From Albifimbria verrucaria (taxonomy: Eukaryota > Ascomycota > Sordariomycetes > Hypocreales > Stachybotryaceae), in assembly GCA_020081605.1 (NCBI GenBank), contig JAHREC010000049.1, forward strand, positions 4,154,001 to 4,218,000: a stretch of 64,000 bases of DNA, written 5' to 3'. The notes under the pieces were generated by a model. It was given only the letters and a program-made list of their open reading frames with translations. It ran no database searches and was not told the DNA's origin. This document shows positions 1 to 10,320 of this stretch, one piece after another. Numbering within the stretch: the stretch's first letter is position 1; each line of letters begins with the position of its first letter. Both the position numbers and the translations under genes were made by a program.

Positions 1-171
1 CTAGTGTCATGGTTTGGTTCATGCCTGGATCTTGTTGGATTTGGAATCACCTCATGATATCAACGTAGAAATCTAGGAAATGAATAAAATCATATTCGTA
101 GCCGAAACGCTCGATCCTGGGTATTCTACACTGATCTAAAGTACAAAAAACACTCCTCTTAAATTCTTACA

Positions 172-2047
172 TTACATTATGGCGTTAGCCTCTGCCGCCT
201 CTTGCACCAAAGCCCAGCACTTCCGCATTCCCGTGCCCATCGACTCTGCCTCCACATCGCCGCTCCAGCGACAGGGCCGGTCCTCATCCCGTTTCTCAGT
301 CAAGATGTCATCCGCTCCATCCAATGTGAACAAATGAACATGCATCGTAAGCTTGAGGTGGGAGAATAGCCACGGAACACTGCCCAGCTCTCCGACGTGC
401 TTCAGCTTGGCACCTTTGTTGCCGAACAGCCCCGTGACGTGAGACCGCGCCAGCTCCTTGCGTCTTTTCGATGTGGTTGATTCAGAGGCATCGAGGGTGT
501 GGCTGGGAACTCCCATAATCCGGCGAGCAGACCTTTCAAAGGGCGGCGTTGAATGAGATACTCCCCGTCGCTTGAGCGGCGCACGGCGCAGACAATCGTC
601 TCCTCTTCACGTACTGCCTTCTTGATTGTCTTGACGGGGAACTTGCGGGCGTGATTGATAATGGTCTCCAAGGTCGCGCCGCCGACACGTGATTGTTTTG
701 CCGCACCGTTTGTAGAAGTCTTTGCGGTCCTTGTAAAAGCAAAGGCGGCCAACGTGCTTTGCCTTGCTGACTTTGTCTTGGTTTCGGTCTTGGCTGGCTT
801 GTCTAAGCCGGTGTCATCCTCTCCGGCGACTTCTTCGAACGGCTGGCAAAGTGTGCACGCATCCTCGATATCGACCAGGTCCTCGGCAGGCTTTGCCGTT
901 TTCTTCGTTGACAGTGCCAGTCCCTCGTTGTAGGCGCGGCACGATGCCGTGATGGGACACGAAGCGCAGTCCGGCTTTGGCGAGCAGATGGTGCTCCCCA
1001 ACTCCATGAGCGCTTGACCCCAACGGCCCGGCCGATCATTCACAGCCACGCCGTCGCTGTCTGCAACAGACTCGTCCTCGGCCGCATCGCCTGCGATCGC
1101 CTTGGCAAGCGCGTCGGCTGCAGCCCACAGCGTGTCAATGACGAGCTTGTCCGACTTGACATCCCCAGGATACCAAGCTGCCTGCTCAGCACGCGGAGCA
1201 CATTGCCGTCCACCATGGGCTCGGCGCGGCCAAAGACAATGGCGGAGATGGCGCCTGCGGTGTAGCGGCCGACGCCAGGCACCTTGGCTTGCAGCTCGTC
1301 CACGGCGGCGGGTAGGAGACCGTGCATTTTGGCGTCTTCCACGACCAGCTTGGCCCCGTCGTGTATCCGCGTCGCACGACTGTAGTAGCCAAGCCCGCGC
1401 CACGCGGCGAGGACGTCTTCGTGATCAGCCGCGGCCAGGTCCTGAATTGTCGGCCACCGAGCCATCCAGCGGTTCCAGTAGTCGATAACGACCGCGACCC
1501 GTGTCTGCTGCAGCATGATCTCGCTGATCCAGACTTCGTAGGCACGACGCTCGAGGGTGCTGCGAAGGGTGGCCGCGTCGCCCACGTCTCGCGGATTCAC
1601 CCAGGGCTTGCGCCACGGCATCGCCCGTGAAGAGCTGACCGAGTCAAACCACGAGAGGAGGGCGTCTCGGTGTTTCTGGCCATTCTGACTGTCTAGCATG
1701 AGAGGGCGGTGATATGTCACGGCGTGTTGGCGCTTTGGTGGGAGCCCGCAGGACGCAGCGGCCGAGGCGGCCACGTCGTCTGTGCCGTAAAGACGCTCAA
1801 ACAGCGCTGCATTCTTGGTTACCCGAGCAGTGCCAACTCGTCTTCTTTTTGTTTCCCGGTTAGTGGCAGCGACATCTGCATGGTCCGACTCAGACTCCAG
1901 GTAAGACGCGTCGTCTGAGCTTGGAGTCGCGTCTGGGTCTTTGCGCGCCCGCTTGACTGAGGCGGTCCTGGTTGATGCCCTCGCTACGGTTGACTTGAGG
2001 GTCGTTTTCGCCGCCGCCGCCACGACGGACACCTTTTTCTTGGCCAT
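172..2047 (-). CDS. myh1: A/G-specific adenine DNA glycosylase (MutY/MUTYH family), read through two frameshifts
   Basis: Nuclear base-excision repair enzyme that removes adenine mispaired with 8-oxoguanine. The start ATG at 2047 opens a Lys/Arg-rich, NLS-like N-terminus. The glycosylase domain follows, with the catalytic-Glu helix (EIMLQQTRV), the helix-hairpin-helix VPGVGRYTAG and the catalytic Asp in MVDGNVLRV. An iron-sulfur cysteine cluster lies near 950-1000 (CSPKPDC..C..C). A C-terminal NUDIX-like domain shows RRPLKGLLAGLWEFP and WLFSHLKLTMH. The frame breaks twice, at the C-run 1163-1166 and at 505-507; adding one base at each restores a continuous protein of about 625 residues. No introns are evident. 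The first cluster spacing is C-X5-C where the family usually has C-X6-C. The family call is firm; whether the locus is intact depends on the two indels. Confidence 0.93.
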
Positions 2048-2931
2048 TTTGGTGGTTGTTCAAGGCTGAGGAAGTCTCATGTAGAATCATAAAGTGAGAA
2101 GAGCTTTGTGTGCACGGGCCAAGTTCGTGTTTAAGTCTGTAGATTCTCTAATTATTGCTCTAAAGACGTTGTTTATATCATTCTCACCACAAAAGCAATT
2201 ACTCTTCCAATTAAATCACTTCGATAAGCTCAGCTCTTTATTGATATTTATCGCATCGGTAGTTCTATGGCTGATTGCTTTTGCAGTGGGCTGCTGGCAA
2301 CTAAACAAAACGAAATATAGCGTATCACAGTTATCAACCAGAAATAACTGGAACCAAGGTTATGATATAAATGCAACAGAGTATTCAAACAGCAAAGGCA
2401 TGACTCTACTCAATTTTTAAAATCATTGTCGTATCGAGTTCTATCGGTATATCGCCATTCCATCTTGAATGTTTCCTTTTCTTCCTGTTTACTTGGAGGC
2501 CGAGTTGGACAAGCAAGTTATCCAGTCAGAATGTCTTACGTTGTTTTTTCTTTCACAACTCTGCTTCGACCTACATGGACGCTGCAGTTGAACAAAACGT
2601 CGTTCGTCCTCTTTGTGTGACAAATCTTGTTAAACAGGCCGCTCTACCTAAAAACCCGACACTCCGTAAGGCCCCATTTTATCAGACCTTCTAGCAGGTT
2701 CAACAACTCTAGTAGACTTGGCTCATCTACGTAATTATGCACACTTTCGGAGTTATCTCTGCACACTGGATTATCTCCGCACAGCCGAGGCCATTCAGAC
2801 GTAGATCAAATGATATAAAATGCCACCGCGGGTGGCGTGCCATGTGTCGAATTGAATATTTTCCAAGCAATCTTACTTCGCCTTTGAGATACCCCAAACA
2901 ACACACACGCTCCTCAACAGCATACGTCAAC
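2048..2931. other. Intergenic region between divergent MutY and GST genes
   Basis: AT-rich spacer of about 0.9 kb between the divergently oriented MutY and GST starts. Short ORFs here lack codon structure or recognisable motifs. The only signal I can support is a TATA-like box close to the GST side, listed separately. Confidence 0.5.
2814..2820 (+). promoter_or_regulatory. TATA-like box upstream of the GST gene
   Basis: TATAAAA lies 118 bases before the ATG at 2932, a reasonable distance for a fungal core promoter. This is a motif match only. Confidence 0.35.
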
Positions 2932-3416
2932 ATGGCACTGAAGCTCTACGATGCCAACTATGCAGCCCCGAACCCCTATGTAGTGCGCCTGTTCATTCTT
3001 GAACGCGGTGGCATCTCGCTGGACGTACACCATGTGGACATCTTGGGATTGGAGAACCGGAGGCTGGCTTACCGTACCGAGGTGAACCCTCGAGGCGAAC
3101 TGCCAGCTTTGCGCATTGGCAACGACTTTGTCTTGACAGAAATCACCAGGCGCGCACGAATGGCAAGGTCGCCGTCAACCAGGCACTGAACCTCCTGGAC
3201 GATGAGCTCGAGGGCAAGACCTTCCTCTGCGGTGAACGGTTCTCCGCAGCAGACATACACTTGTACGGGTTAGTCAAACCGATGACAGGAGAAGGTTACG
3301 CTCCATGGGTGCTCAACCCGGGCCGAAAGAATGTTGCGGCATACTTTAAGAGGTTGGAAGAGCGACAAGCTAGCAAAGATGCTTTGAAAAACCTGCAGCC
3401 CCAGAACGCCGCATAA
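2932..3416 (+). pseudogene. Glutathione S-transferase (theta/Ure2p-like) lacking an internal segment
   Basis: The N-terminal thioredoxin-fold half is clear: VVRLFILERGGISLDVHHVD, then NPRGELPALRIGNDFVLTEIT. The C-terminal helical half resumes in another frame with NQALNLLDDELEGKTFLCG, FSAADIHLYG and VLNPGRKNVAAYF, ending at the TAA at 3414-3416. Between VLTEIT (about 3150) and the second part (about 3160), some 65-75 residues normal for the family are missing: the rest of the N-domain, the linker and the first C-domain helices. The frame also shifts. No intron can supply the missing part. It is either a genuine deletion pseudogene or a misassembly. It converges on a second GST-superfamily gene at 3911-5030. 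Confidence 0.75.
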
Positions 3417-3910
3417 GCTCCACCCGAGACTGTTGAGTTATTGATACGAGCATGACACGAAAGACCTGGGTCGTATACCCGTCACAAGTACCAACAAGAC
3501 CGCAGCTTCAGGAGGATGGAGACTATCGGCTGTCTGTCGCGCACAGACACAGAAGTTCCGTGCATTACTTTGGAATGATACATAGATTAATCCGAATATG
3601 CCGAGAGACTGTTATTGAGTTTCTGAACCGACGAGATGAAGGTTATCGTCACAACGACAGGACATTGCAGCATGAATACATCAGTTTATGAAAAAAAAAA
3701 TATCTCTGGAATTCGAAAAGACTACATGGGAAAGTAGTGATTCAAGGGACTTCAAACAGCATTTAGACATTGCCTTATATCGATGAGATTCAAACCTAGC
3801 TAGATCCGAGTGTACCAGGTCCTATATGTACCATAGAATTATGTAGGTTGAGAGCTAGTGTCTGCGGAATTATTGTCGAGAATTCTACATAGCGACTTAC
3901 TTCAATTTAG
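3417..3910. other. Convergent intergenic spacer
   Basis: The 3' ends of the GST relic and the hydroquinone reductase face each other across this spacer. I see only AT-rich sequence with a short A-tract near 3690 and no coding signal. Confidence 0.5.
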
Positions 3911-5030
3911 CTACAAATTAGAATCCCTACCCTCTCCATACAACTCTCTCTCAAGCTCCACAACTTTTGGGTGACGTACACCTCCAGGCTTGATGTTAGC
4001 AAAATCGAGGTTAACACCCTCTTCTACATCAGGGTATGGACCGAGGGGTGTGATGGCAAGCGGGTTGATCTTGTCATGACTCTTGGTGTACTGTTTTTTT
4101 CTTGGTTAGATACCCACTTATGTCAGAGCATGGTATCTGACTTACATTCTCCTTAATATGTGTAAAGTTTGTGGTTTCTTTGAAACCTTTGACATTCCAG
4201 TAAAGGTTCTTCAACCACTCATGTATAACGGGATAATTTCCACGAATGGTTCCCAGGTTGCACTTGAAATGCTGCACGTAGATGGCATCAAACCTGACCA
4301 CTGTGGTATATGCGCGAATATCAAGCTCCGTCAGGTCTTTTCCAAGGATGAAAGGGCCACGATTTGAATGGATAAGATTCTCAAGATGGTTGAGAGCCGC
4401 AAAGACAGGAATGATGTTCTTGTTGTAAGTTTCCTGGTCTGGGGCGAAGCCGGCTTTGTAGACGCCGCTATTGAGATCCCGTTGCATCCAAACCGAAATC
4501 TTGTCAATTGCTCCCCGGTGAGCCTCCGGATAGAGGTCTATGTTGTTCTCGGGGCGGTCTTTTGGAAGAATGTCGTCAAAGGCAGTTGGCAACCAACGGA
4601 GCAGCTCAGCGCTCTCATTGTTGACAATTGTGCCCTCGTTTTTATCCCACAGCAAAGGTACGCTATATCGACCTTTGTATTCAGGATCAGCCTTGAAGTA
4701 AACTTCATGAAGATACTTTGAGTCGAAGAGCATGTCTTTGGTAGCGCCAGGATAAACATCGTCTGGTCCGAATGCGCCATTGAAACCCCAGCCAGGCCAT
4801 CCCTTGTCGTCACCCTTAGGATAGGCTTTAACAATGGATATGTCAATGATGTCTTCCAAACCTTTGATATGGCGTACCAACGCAGCTCGATGGGCGAAAG
4901 GACAGAAGAGGCCAATATACAAATGATAGCGGTTGGGCTCTGGCGGGAAACGGCTACCCCGCGCTATGACTCCATGCCATGAGTCGTCTGGTCCAGCATG
5001 CACTGGCTGGCCGGCTGTGCCTTTAGACAT
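3911..5030 (-). CDS. ECM4: Glutathionyl-hydroquinone reductase (ECM4/GTO, Xi-class GST)
   Basis: Reduces glutathionyl-hydroquinones and is thought to protect against quinone-derived adducts. Exon 1 runs 5030-4146. A 55-base intron (4145-4091, donor GTAAGT) follows, then exon 2 to the TAG at 3911, giving 354 residues, the usual family length. N-terminal features are the substrate-loop start FPPEPNRYHLY and the active-site motif CPFAHR, where the family usually has CPWAHR. GWPGWGF, the cis-Pro region YSVPLLWDK with NNESAELLRW, and the C-domain LTELDIRAYTTVVRFDAIY follow. Exon 2 holds the conserved KINPLAITPLGP tail. This is one of the few multi-domain genes here with no frameshift. Trp to Phe next to the catalytic Cys is conservative, so activity is expected. 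Confidence 0.93.
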
Positions 5031-5934
5031 GACGGATCAAGATACTGGACGTAGACTAGATGTTTGATAGCTCCGGGTCCTCGTACGTAGCTTTGAAAGA
5101 TTAGTTTGTTGGTTATGCTTGAACAATATGACGTCTTGTCTGTCCGTATCGCGACTTGCATGGGTTTGGTGGAGCAACTTTAGCGAGACTAGCTTCATAG
5201 ATGAATTACAAATATGGGTTCTCGTCGATCTAGCCATCACCGTCGCCAAGCCATAGTAAATTATAGTTGGACAAGCAAGCCAAGTTCCCTACCAATTCAG
5301 ATGCTATGTGAATGCGCAAAGACGATGGAAATATGAGGCACTACAATTTCTACGCTGCATTTATATAGCAGATATGGTACCCACAGCTGGAGTGGGAGAG
5401 GAGTGACCATCTTGGACATTATCAGTATTCCATATTATCACTCGTCGAATATTTATTACCGAGATGCTTCCATGGAGCAGAGAAACATGTGCAAATGATT
5501 ACACATCTCTGGATTCATGATGCCATGAAACCACGCAACATTGGACTCATGATGAAAGTGTGATAGGCTCCTCAATTCTGCCTGCCAATAAAGCATAATT
5601 TGGTTCAGCTATCCATCCTAATCAAATGATTTTTACTAGTATCCTCTAATGATGGCCATGCAGATAATCGGATGTAGGCAGCAATATAGCCATCTGCCTG
5701 GTTGACCAGCTTGAAGTCAATATGCCAAAACTCACCTGCCACCAAGGTCCATATTACCAATATTTATGGCATCCGATTCGTACTTTGTTTCCTTCTACTC
5801 GAACCTGTCTTTACTCTTGGTTTCTCACCTACTAGGAAGCTCAATAATCACGCTCCATCTTACATCGAACCACGCGAATCCCTCTGTATGCTCTCCACCC
5901 AACAAAGCCCATCGCAAGCAGCAGCAAGGTCGCT
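5031..5934. other. Intergenic region
   Basis: Spacer between the hydroquinone reductase start and the F-box-like orphan. It includes AT-rich stretches and a TATATA-like motif at 5360-5368, too far from the reductase start (330 bases) to assign. No gene is recognised. Confidence 0.4.
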
Positions 5935-7077
5935 ATGAGTCTCCTTGGACGTCTTCCTACTACGATTCAGACTCACTGTTTCAAATCATTCGATTGATAT
6001 GGGGAGGCAATTGCTTTCTCTCGCTGTTCTCCCTCCACTTTCGACGTTTCCAATCATTCAGAGGCACCATTTTCTCAAACTATGTAAGACGAGAAGACCT
6101 TAACCTGAGTATATTGCAGGATATCGCCATCATCAAATTCCCTGTGCCTGACCTCGAAACCATTGCTTCTTGGAAATGGATTGACTCGGTTAGCTCTCAC
6201 CTCTGTAAATGGGGGCAAAGCGTCTCACATACTCAGATGATTGCGACGAATTGGCCGCCCTCTATTCCCAAATCTGGCTTTACATCGATGACTATCTGCG
6301 CAAGTCCACCAGCAAGGATCATTATCGAGCCAACTGCCGGCTCCCTTACTGGGCTCATCCTCGCTACTCCAATGAATATACCTTGAACGAGCTAAGGCAA
6401 GTACGGGAAACGAGGATAAATTGGGTTATGATATGTGCCTGAGCTCGAGCCAGCGACAACGGATTCTCCAAGCATTCCTTCGCTATGAGCTGTTATGCAA
6501 GATATACGGGCTATTGCCTCGAGTAAGGCGGTCGAGAGCTAAGCGTCATTGTTCCACTCAGGGACATACAGTCAACCCAGACTACGAGGACTACATGAAT
6601 GGTCCATTCGTAGTATGGGATTGGGCCCTTCCAAACCAGTATGAATGCACTTCATCTCAGCCTCATGAAGTGCTACTCCTTACATCGGTCCACGAATACA
6701 TAAGCACGCTTTATGGTGCCCCATATCAAGATTTGGACATGGTGCTTGTTCCTCATACTGTGGAAATAAAACATCCAAGTGTCCCATTTGCGAAATCCCT
6801 GGAAGAATCGAAACTCAAGGGAAAATCCTCGGCCCGCAGCTCGAATATTGACACCTGGTCTTGGAGAGCGCCCTCGGTAATTTTGACTGCAGGGTTGGAC
6901 TTCTTGACTAGTGTCCTTCGCAATGGAGCAGAACCCGACAACTTCGAGGGCGTGTCTCGATACGAGTGCAGCCACATATCTTGGTGTACAGACTCAGAAG
7001 GTATGAAACTCTCTTTCAATACTTTAAGTGAACAGCCTTGCTTTCATGACGTGGCATTTTCCCAAAGGCGGGCATGA
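5935..7077 (+). CDS. Hypothetical protein, F-box-like fungal type, boundaries and breaks unresolved
   Basis: Three overlapping frames carry protein-like sequence. The ATG at 5935 gives MSLLGRLPTTIQTHCFKSFD, resembling the LPxEIQ opening of fungal F-box proteins. A second block (about 6205-6400) reads CDELAALYSQIWLYIDDYL. A third (6421-7077) reads SSSQRQRILQAFLRYELLCK, then a Trp-rich tail. The SQRQRILQAFLRYEL stretch matches the style of C-terminal regions in large families of fungal F-box-like hypotheticals. The frames probably join through one or two introns plus homopolymer deletions, and the 3' end may continue past 7077. I do not assign a function; if an F-box is present, it would be a ubiquitin-ligase adaptor. 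Confidence 0.4.
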
Positions 7078-10000
7078 CCACTGTTCGAAAGTCAGCACTC
7101 AGCATTCGTTTGAGTACACTTGACTAACATTGAACTCATCCTTAGCTTGAACATAGAAAAACATGCGCCAAAACTCCAAGGTCTGAATATCACCAAATGT
7201 GTATGGGACATTGCCAAGGTTATGGGGTATTCGTGGCAGCTTGGTCCAGACACTTCTCTAACTGCTCTACCAGCTCCATCATGCATTAGGTAGAAGCATT
7301 TTTGGAAGATTAAGTGACCATCTGCACCTGGCCACGGCCGCAATGTATGTGGATGACTGCATATGCATGAAGCTTGTATACTACCAAAAGTTATAGGGAG
7401 CCGCAAGGTCTTAAGAAAGCTTGGTAATACGGGACGGGTTCACGTTATAAGAGCACCTGCAGGTAAGAAGCTTGTCTTAACGAGATAATGAGAGACGCAG
7501 CAAGTATAGCTATATGCATGGCAGCTTTGTGAGTTAGCAGGGGCATTTGAATATTTGAACAAGTCGTATTCGCGCAAATTGCCAGGGTAAGGCCAATTTG
7601 CGTAAAAATACTGAGATACGTATCATGAATGGAGTCACAGCGTCTTCTCATACCTTCGTGTCGCCAAAAGAGGATATGCTACTCTAAGATCAAGACCAGG
7701 AGGATACTGGATGATTGATCATGTGTTGCTAAGCAATTCGTCAATCGGTGCGTAACTCGCTCTCGATATAACACCAGAAACACGATTGGAGCTGAACCAT
7801 TGCATCTCCACGATGGCAATTGTAATTGTACATTGGATCGAATCTAAGCTCTATACAGTAGGCGACAGGAAACGTGGTACAATTCGCTGGTGGATGGTTA
7901 CAATGAAGCTGTTCTAGAACAGATCTGCAATAAAGGCTTCAGGAACGGAGATTGGTGCTGCAGGCAATGAGTGACACCCTCGGCCAGGACTGTTCACTCG
8001 GCCGGCAATGAACATCTGGCCCCTGCTGGGCCACCAAGCTGAGCACAGGGCGGCTGCAGTATCCAATAGTATCATCCATGCTGTTGAGGCCCATGTAGGT
8101 GCTACCAGGCTGCATTGTCATGGACGACGGACCCTCGGAAAATATCCACGCGTGGCACTCAGCCCCATGCTTCTGAGATAGCATGCACAGATAGTGGCTG
8201 CAGCACGGGGAGAGGGCAAATGCTGATTGGCAACACGCTGAACGATGCAGGATTGGAATCCCATGTTAACATTGTCAGTATTATAGCTATCACGGGGAGG
8301 GCGGACGCGGGCACGCGCGGGCCGAGGATACATGGGTAGCTGCACCAGAATCGGAGGTACGGCACCGGTTCTCGTTAATACACCCAAGTTAGGAGATATG
8401 AGCTGATCGTAATCAATACCCCTAGCATTACGCAATAGCGACTATCGACTAAGCATTGTCGCTGTCTTCTTCAGCGTGGCTTTAGCAGTCAAGCCAACCC
8501 TGCTTACGCAGGAATATGAGGCTTGAAAGCTACTCTTCGTATGAAGCGGTGAGAGCATGATAGCCTTGCCAGGCAAGGAACGCTCTAGAACCCATACCTT
8601 AGGAAGTTAACATGCGCATAGGGTCCAGCGGAGGGGCTTAGCGTGGTTAAGTGGAATATGGTAGATGTGGGTAGAGACATCGATTGCCAGAGCTCCGCAC
8701 TGGTGGCGAGTAGCTCGGCTGGGGGCCTCTTGGGAACTTTGGCCTGTGACAAGGAGGAGGGAAACCCTGCCAGGGCTATGGGGTTGAATGTCAGAAAGCT
8801 GGGGAGGGAGGTGCTTGAGACGGCCGGTGGGTATGATGAAGATGACAAGATCAATCAAGAAGAGGTGCATATGGAGAGACTGTCTCGCCTTTAATTCTTA
8901 GATCAACGCTCTAGAGGGTTCGAAAACAAAGGGCCTGGGAACCAGCCATCTCTATTCTGAAACAAGGCCGCCCATGCATCCGGCGCCCCGGATCTTGCGC
9001 ACCGACTAGCGCCTTTCAGCAAGAAGGATGACCTGGTGGTCATGCATGATTGGGAGCATGATGTATCGCAATAATGATCATCTGTGCATGGGCAGACATG
9101 GTCACGCGCGGGGCTCATCAACATGGAGCTGGACATCGCTGCCTTGGCGAATGATCACCAACACAGCCCTCTTCCTTGGAGCTGGCTGCGGAGCTCACTG
9201 TGCGGGGAGGAGGGTGCCGTTCGGTTACCGCCTGTGCGTGCTTGGCAAGCTGTCAGTGGATCGACGAGAGCATCACGATAAGCACCTGGTATGGTAGCGA
9301 GCCGGTGCGCAGACGTCATGACGGGAGGCTGCTGAATGCCACGCGCCTTGGGACATTGTGAGGCCGCGTTGCTGGGCTCTATTGCTGAACACTAGCGATG
9401 CCATGCTGTCCCTAGAACACGAGATTCTGCAGCTACAGAGTAAGTGTCCACCCTGCTGACGCCATCCATCAATAACAACATCGAGCCTGGTGGTCAGATT
9501 GCAGCATACAGTAAGTTACCTACTTGGCTGCTTGCCCTTCATGGATATGGATGCATTCCTGTGGAAATAACAATAACCACCTTCGACGCACGCCCCGGTA
9601 AGACAGGTAGGTAGGTGTCTCGCCCAGCGTCACCGACGCCACTGCGTGCGGCTCCAGCCATTTGTCCCCGGCCCATTGTTTCCGGGGCCGTCTGAAGCTT
9701 CACTTGAAGGCACGGCACGATGATAGAGTACACAGTACTGTAGAGCGCACCCTTGCGGTGCGACCGGGATGCTGTGTGGACACACGGATTGCGAAATCCA
9801 TTCGACGCGGTTAACGGGATGGATGCACATGCAAGCTTCCTGTCAATGCTCCAGACCCTGCTTCCAATTCTAGCTCGTGGCCTGCCTGGTCTGACTTGGA
9901 GGCAACCCACCCACACGCTCTGTGGCGCTCCACACTGTCCATCCGTGCTTGTTCTGACTTGTTGCCCAGTGCCCACGTTTAACCTTATCTCGTGTCAGAG

Positions 10001-10320
10001 GGTGGTCTGTTTTGCGTTCTGGCCAACTCTGCTGCCGCTGCCTTTGCCTTTGTTCTGCTCAGTTGATGCGGTGTCCGGGGCTTGGCCGGGGATCCCCGTC
10101 AGCTTGGCAGTCCTAGTTCGGTTTTGACGAGGCCCATATCTGGGGCTTACACCCGCGTGTTTTTCACTTGCTTGCTCTTTTGCTCCCTTCTCTGTCGCTA
10201 ACAGCAGTGCTCGCTGGTCTTCCTTCGACACGGCTTCGATCGGGCGAAACGGGCTGGAGAGCAGCTAGGAGTCAAACACACAAGGAGTTGTCTTCACGAT
10301 AACCCCCAACATCTCTTACA
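7078..10320. other. Gene-poor region and 5' leader of the antiporter gene
   Basis: About 3.2 kb without a recognisable gene. ORFs are short, lack introns that extend them and show no known motif. 7.1-8.4 kb could hold further exons of the upstream orphan or be decayed sequence. The last several hundred bases are GC-richer with pyrimidine-rich stretches, as expected of a promoter and 5' UTR for the gene starting at 10321. Confidence 0.4.
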
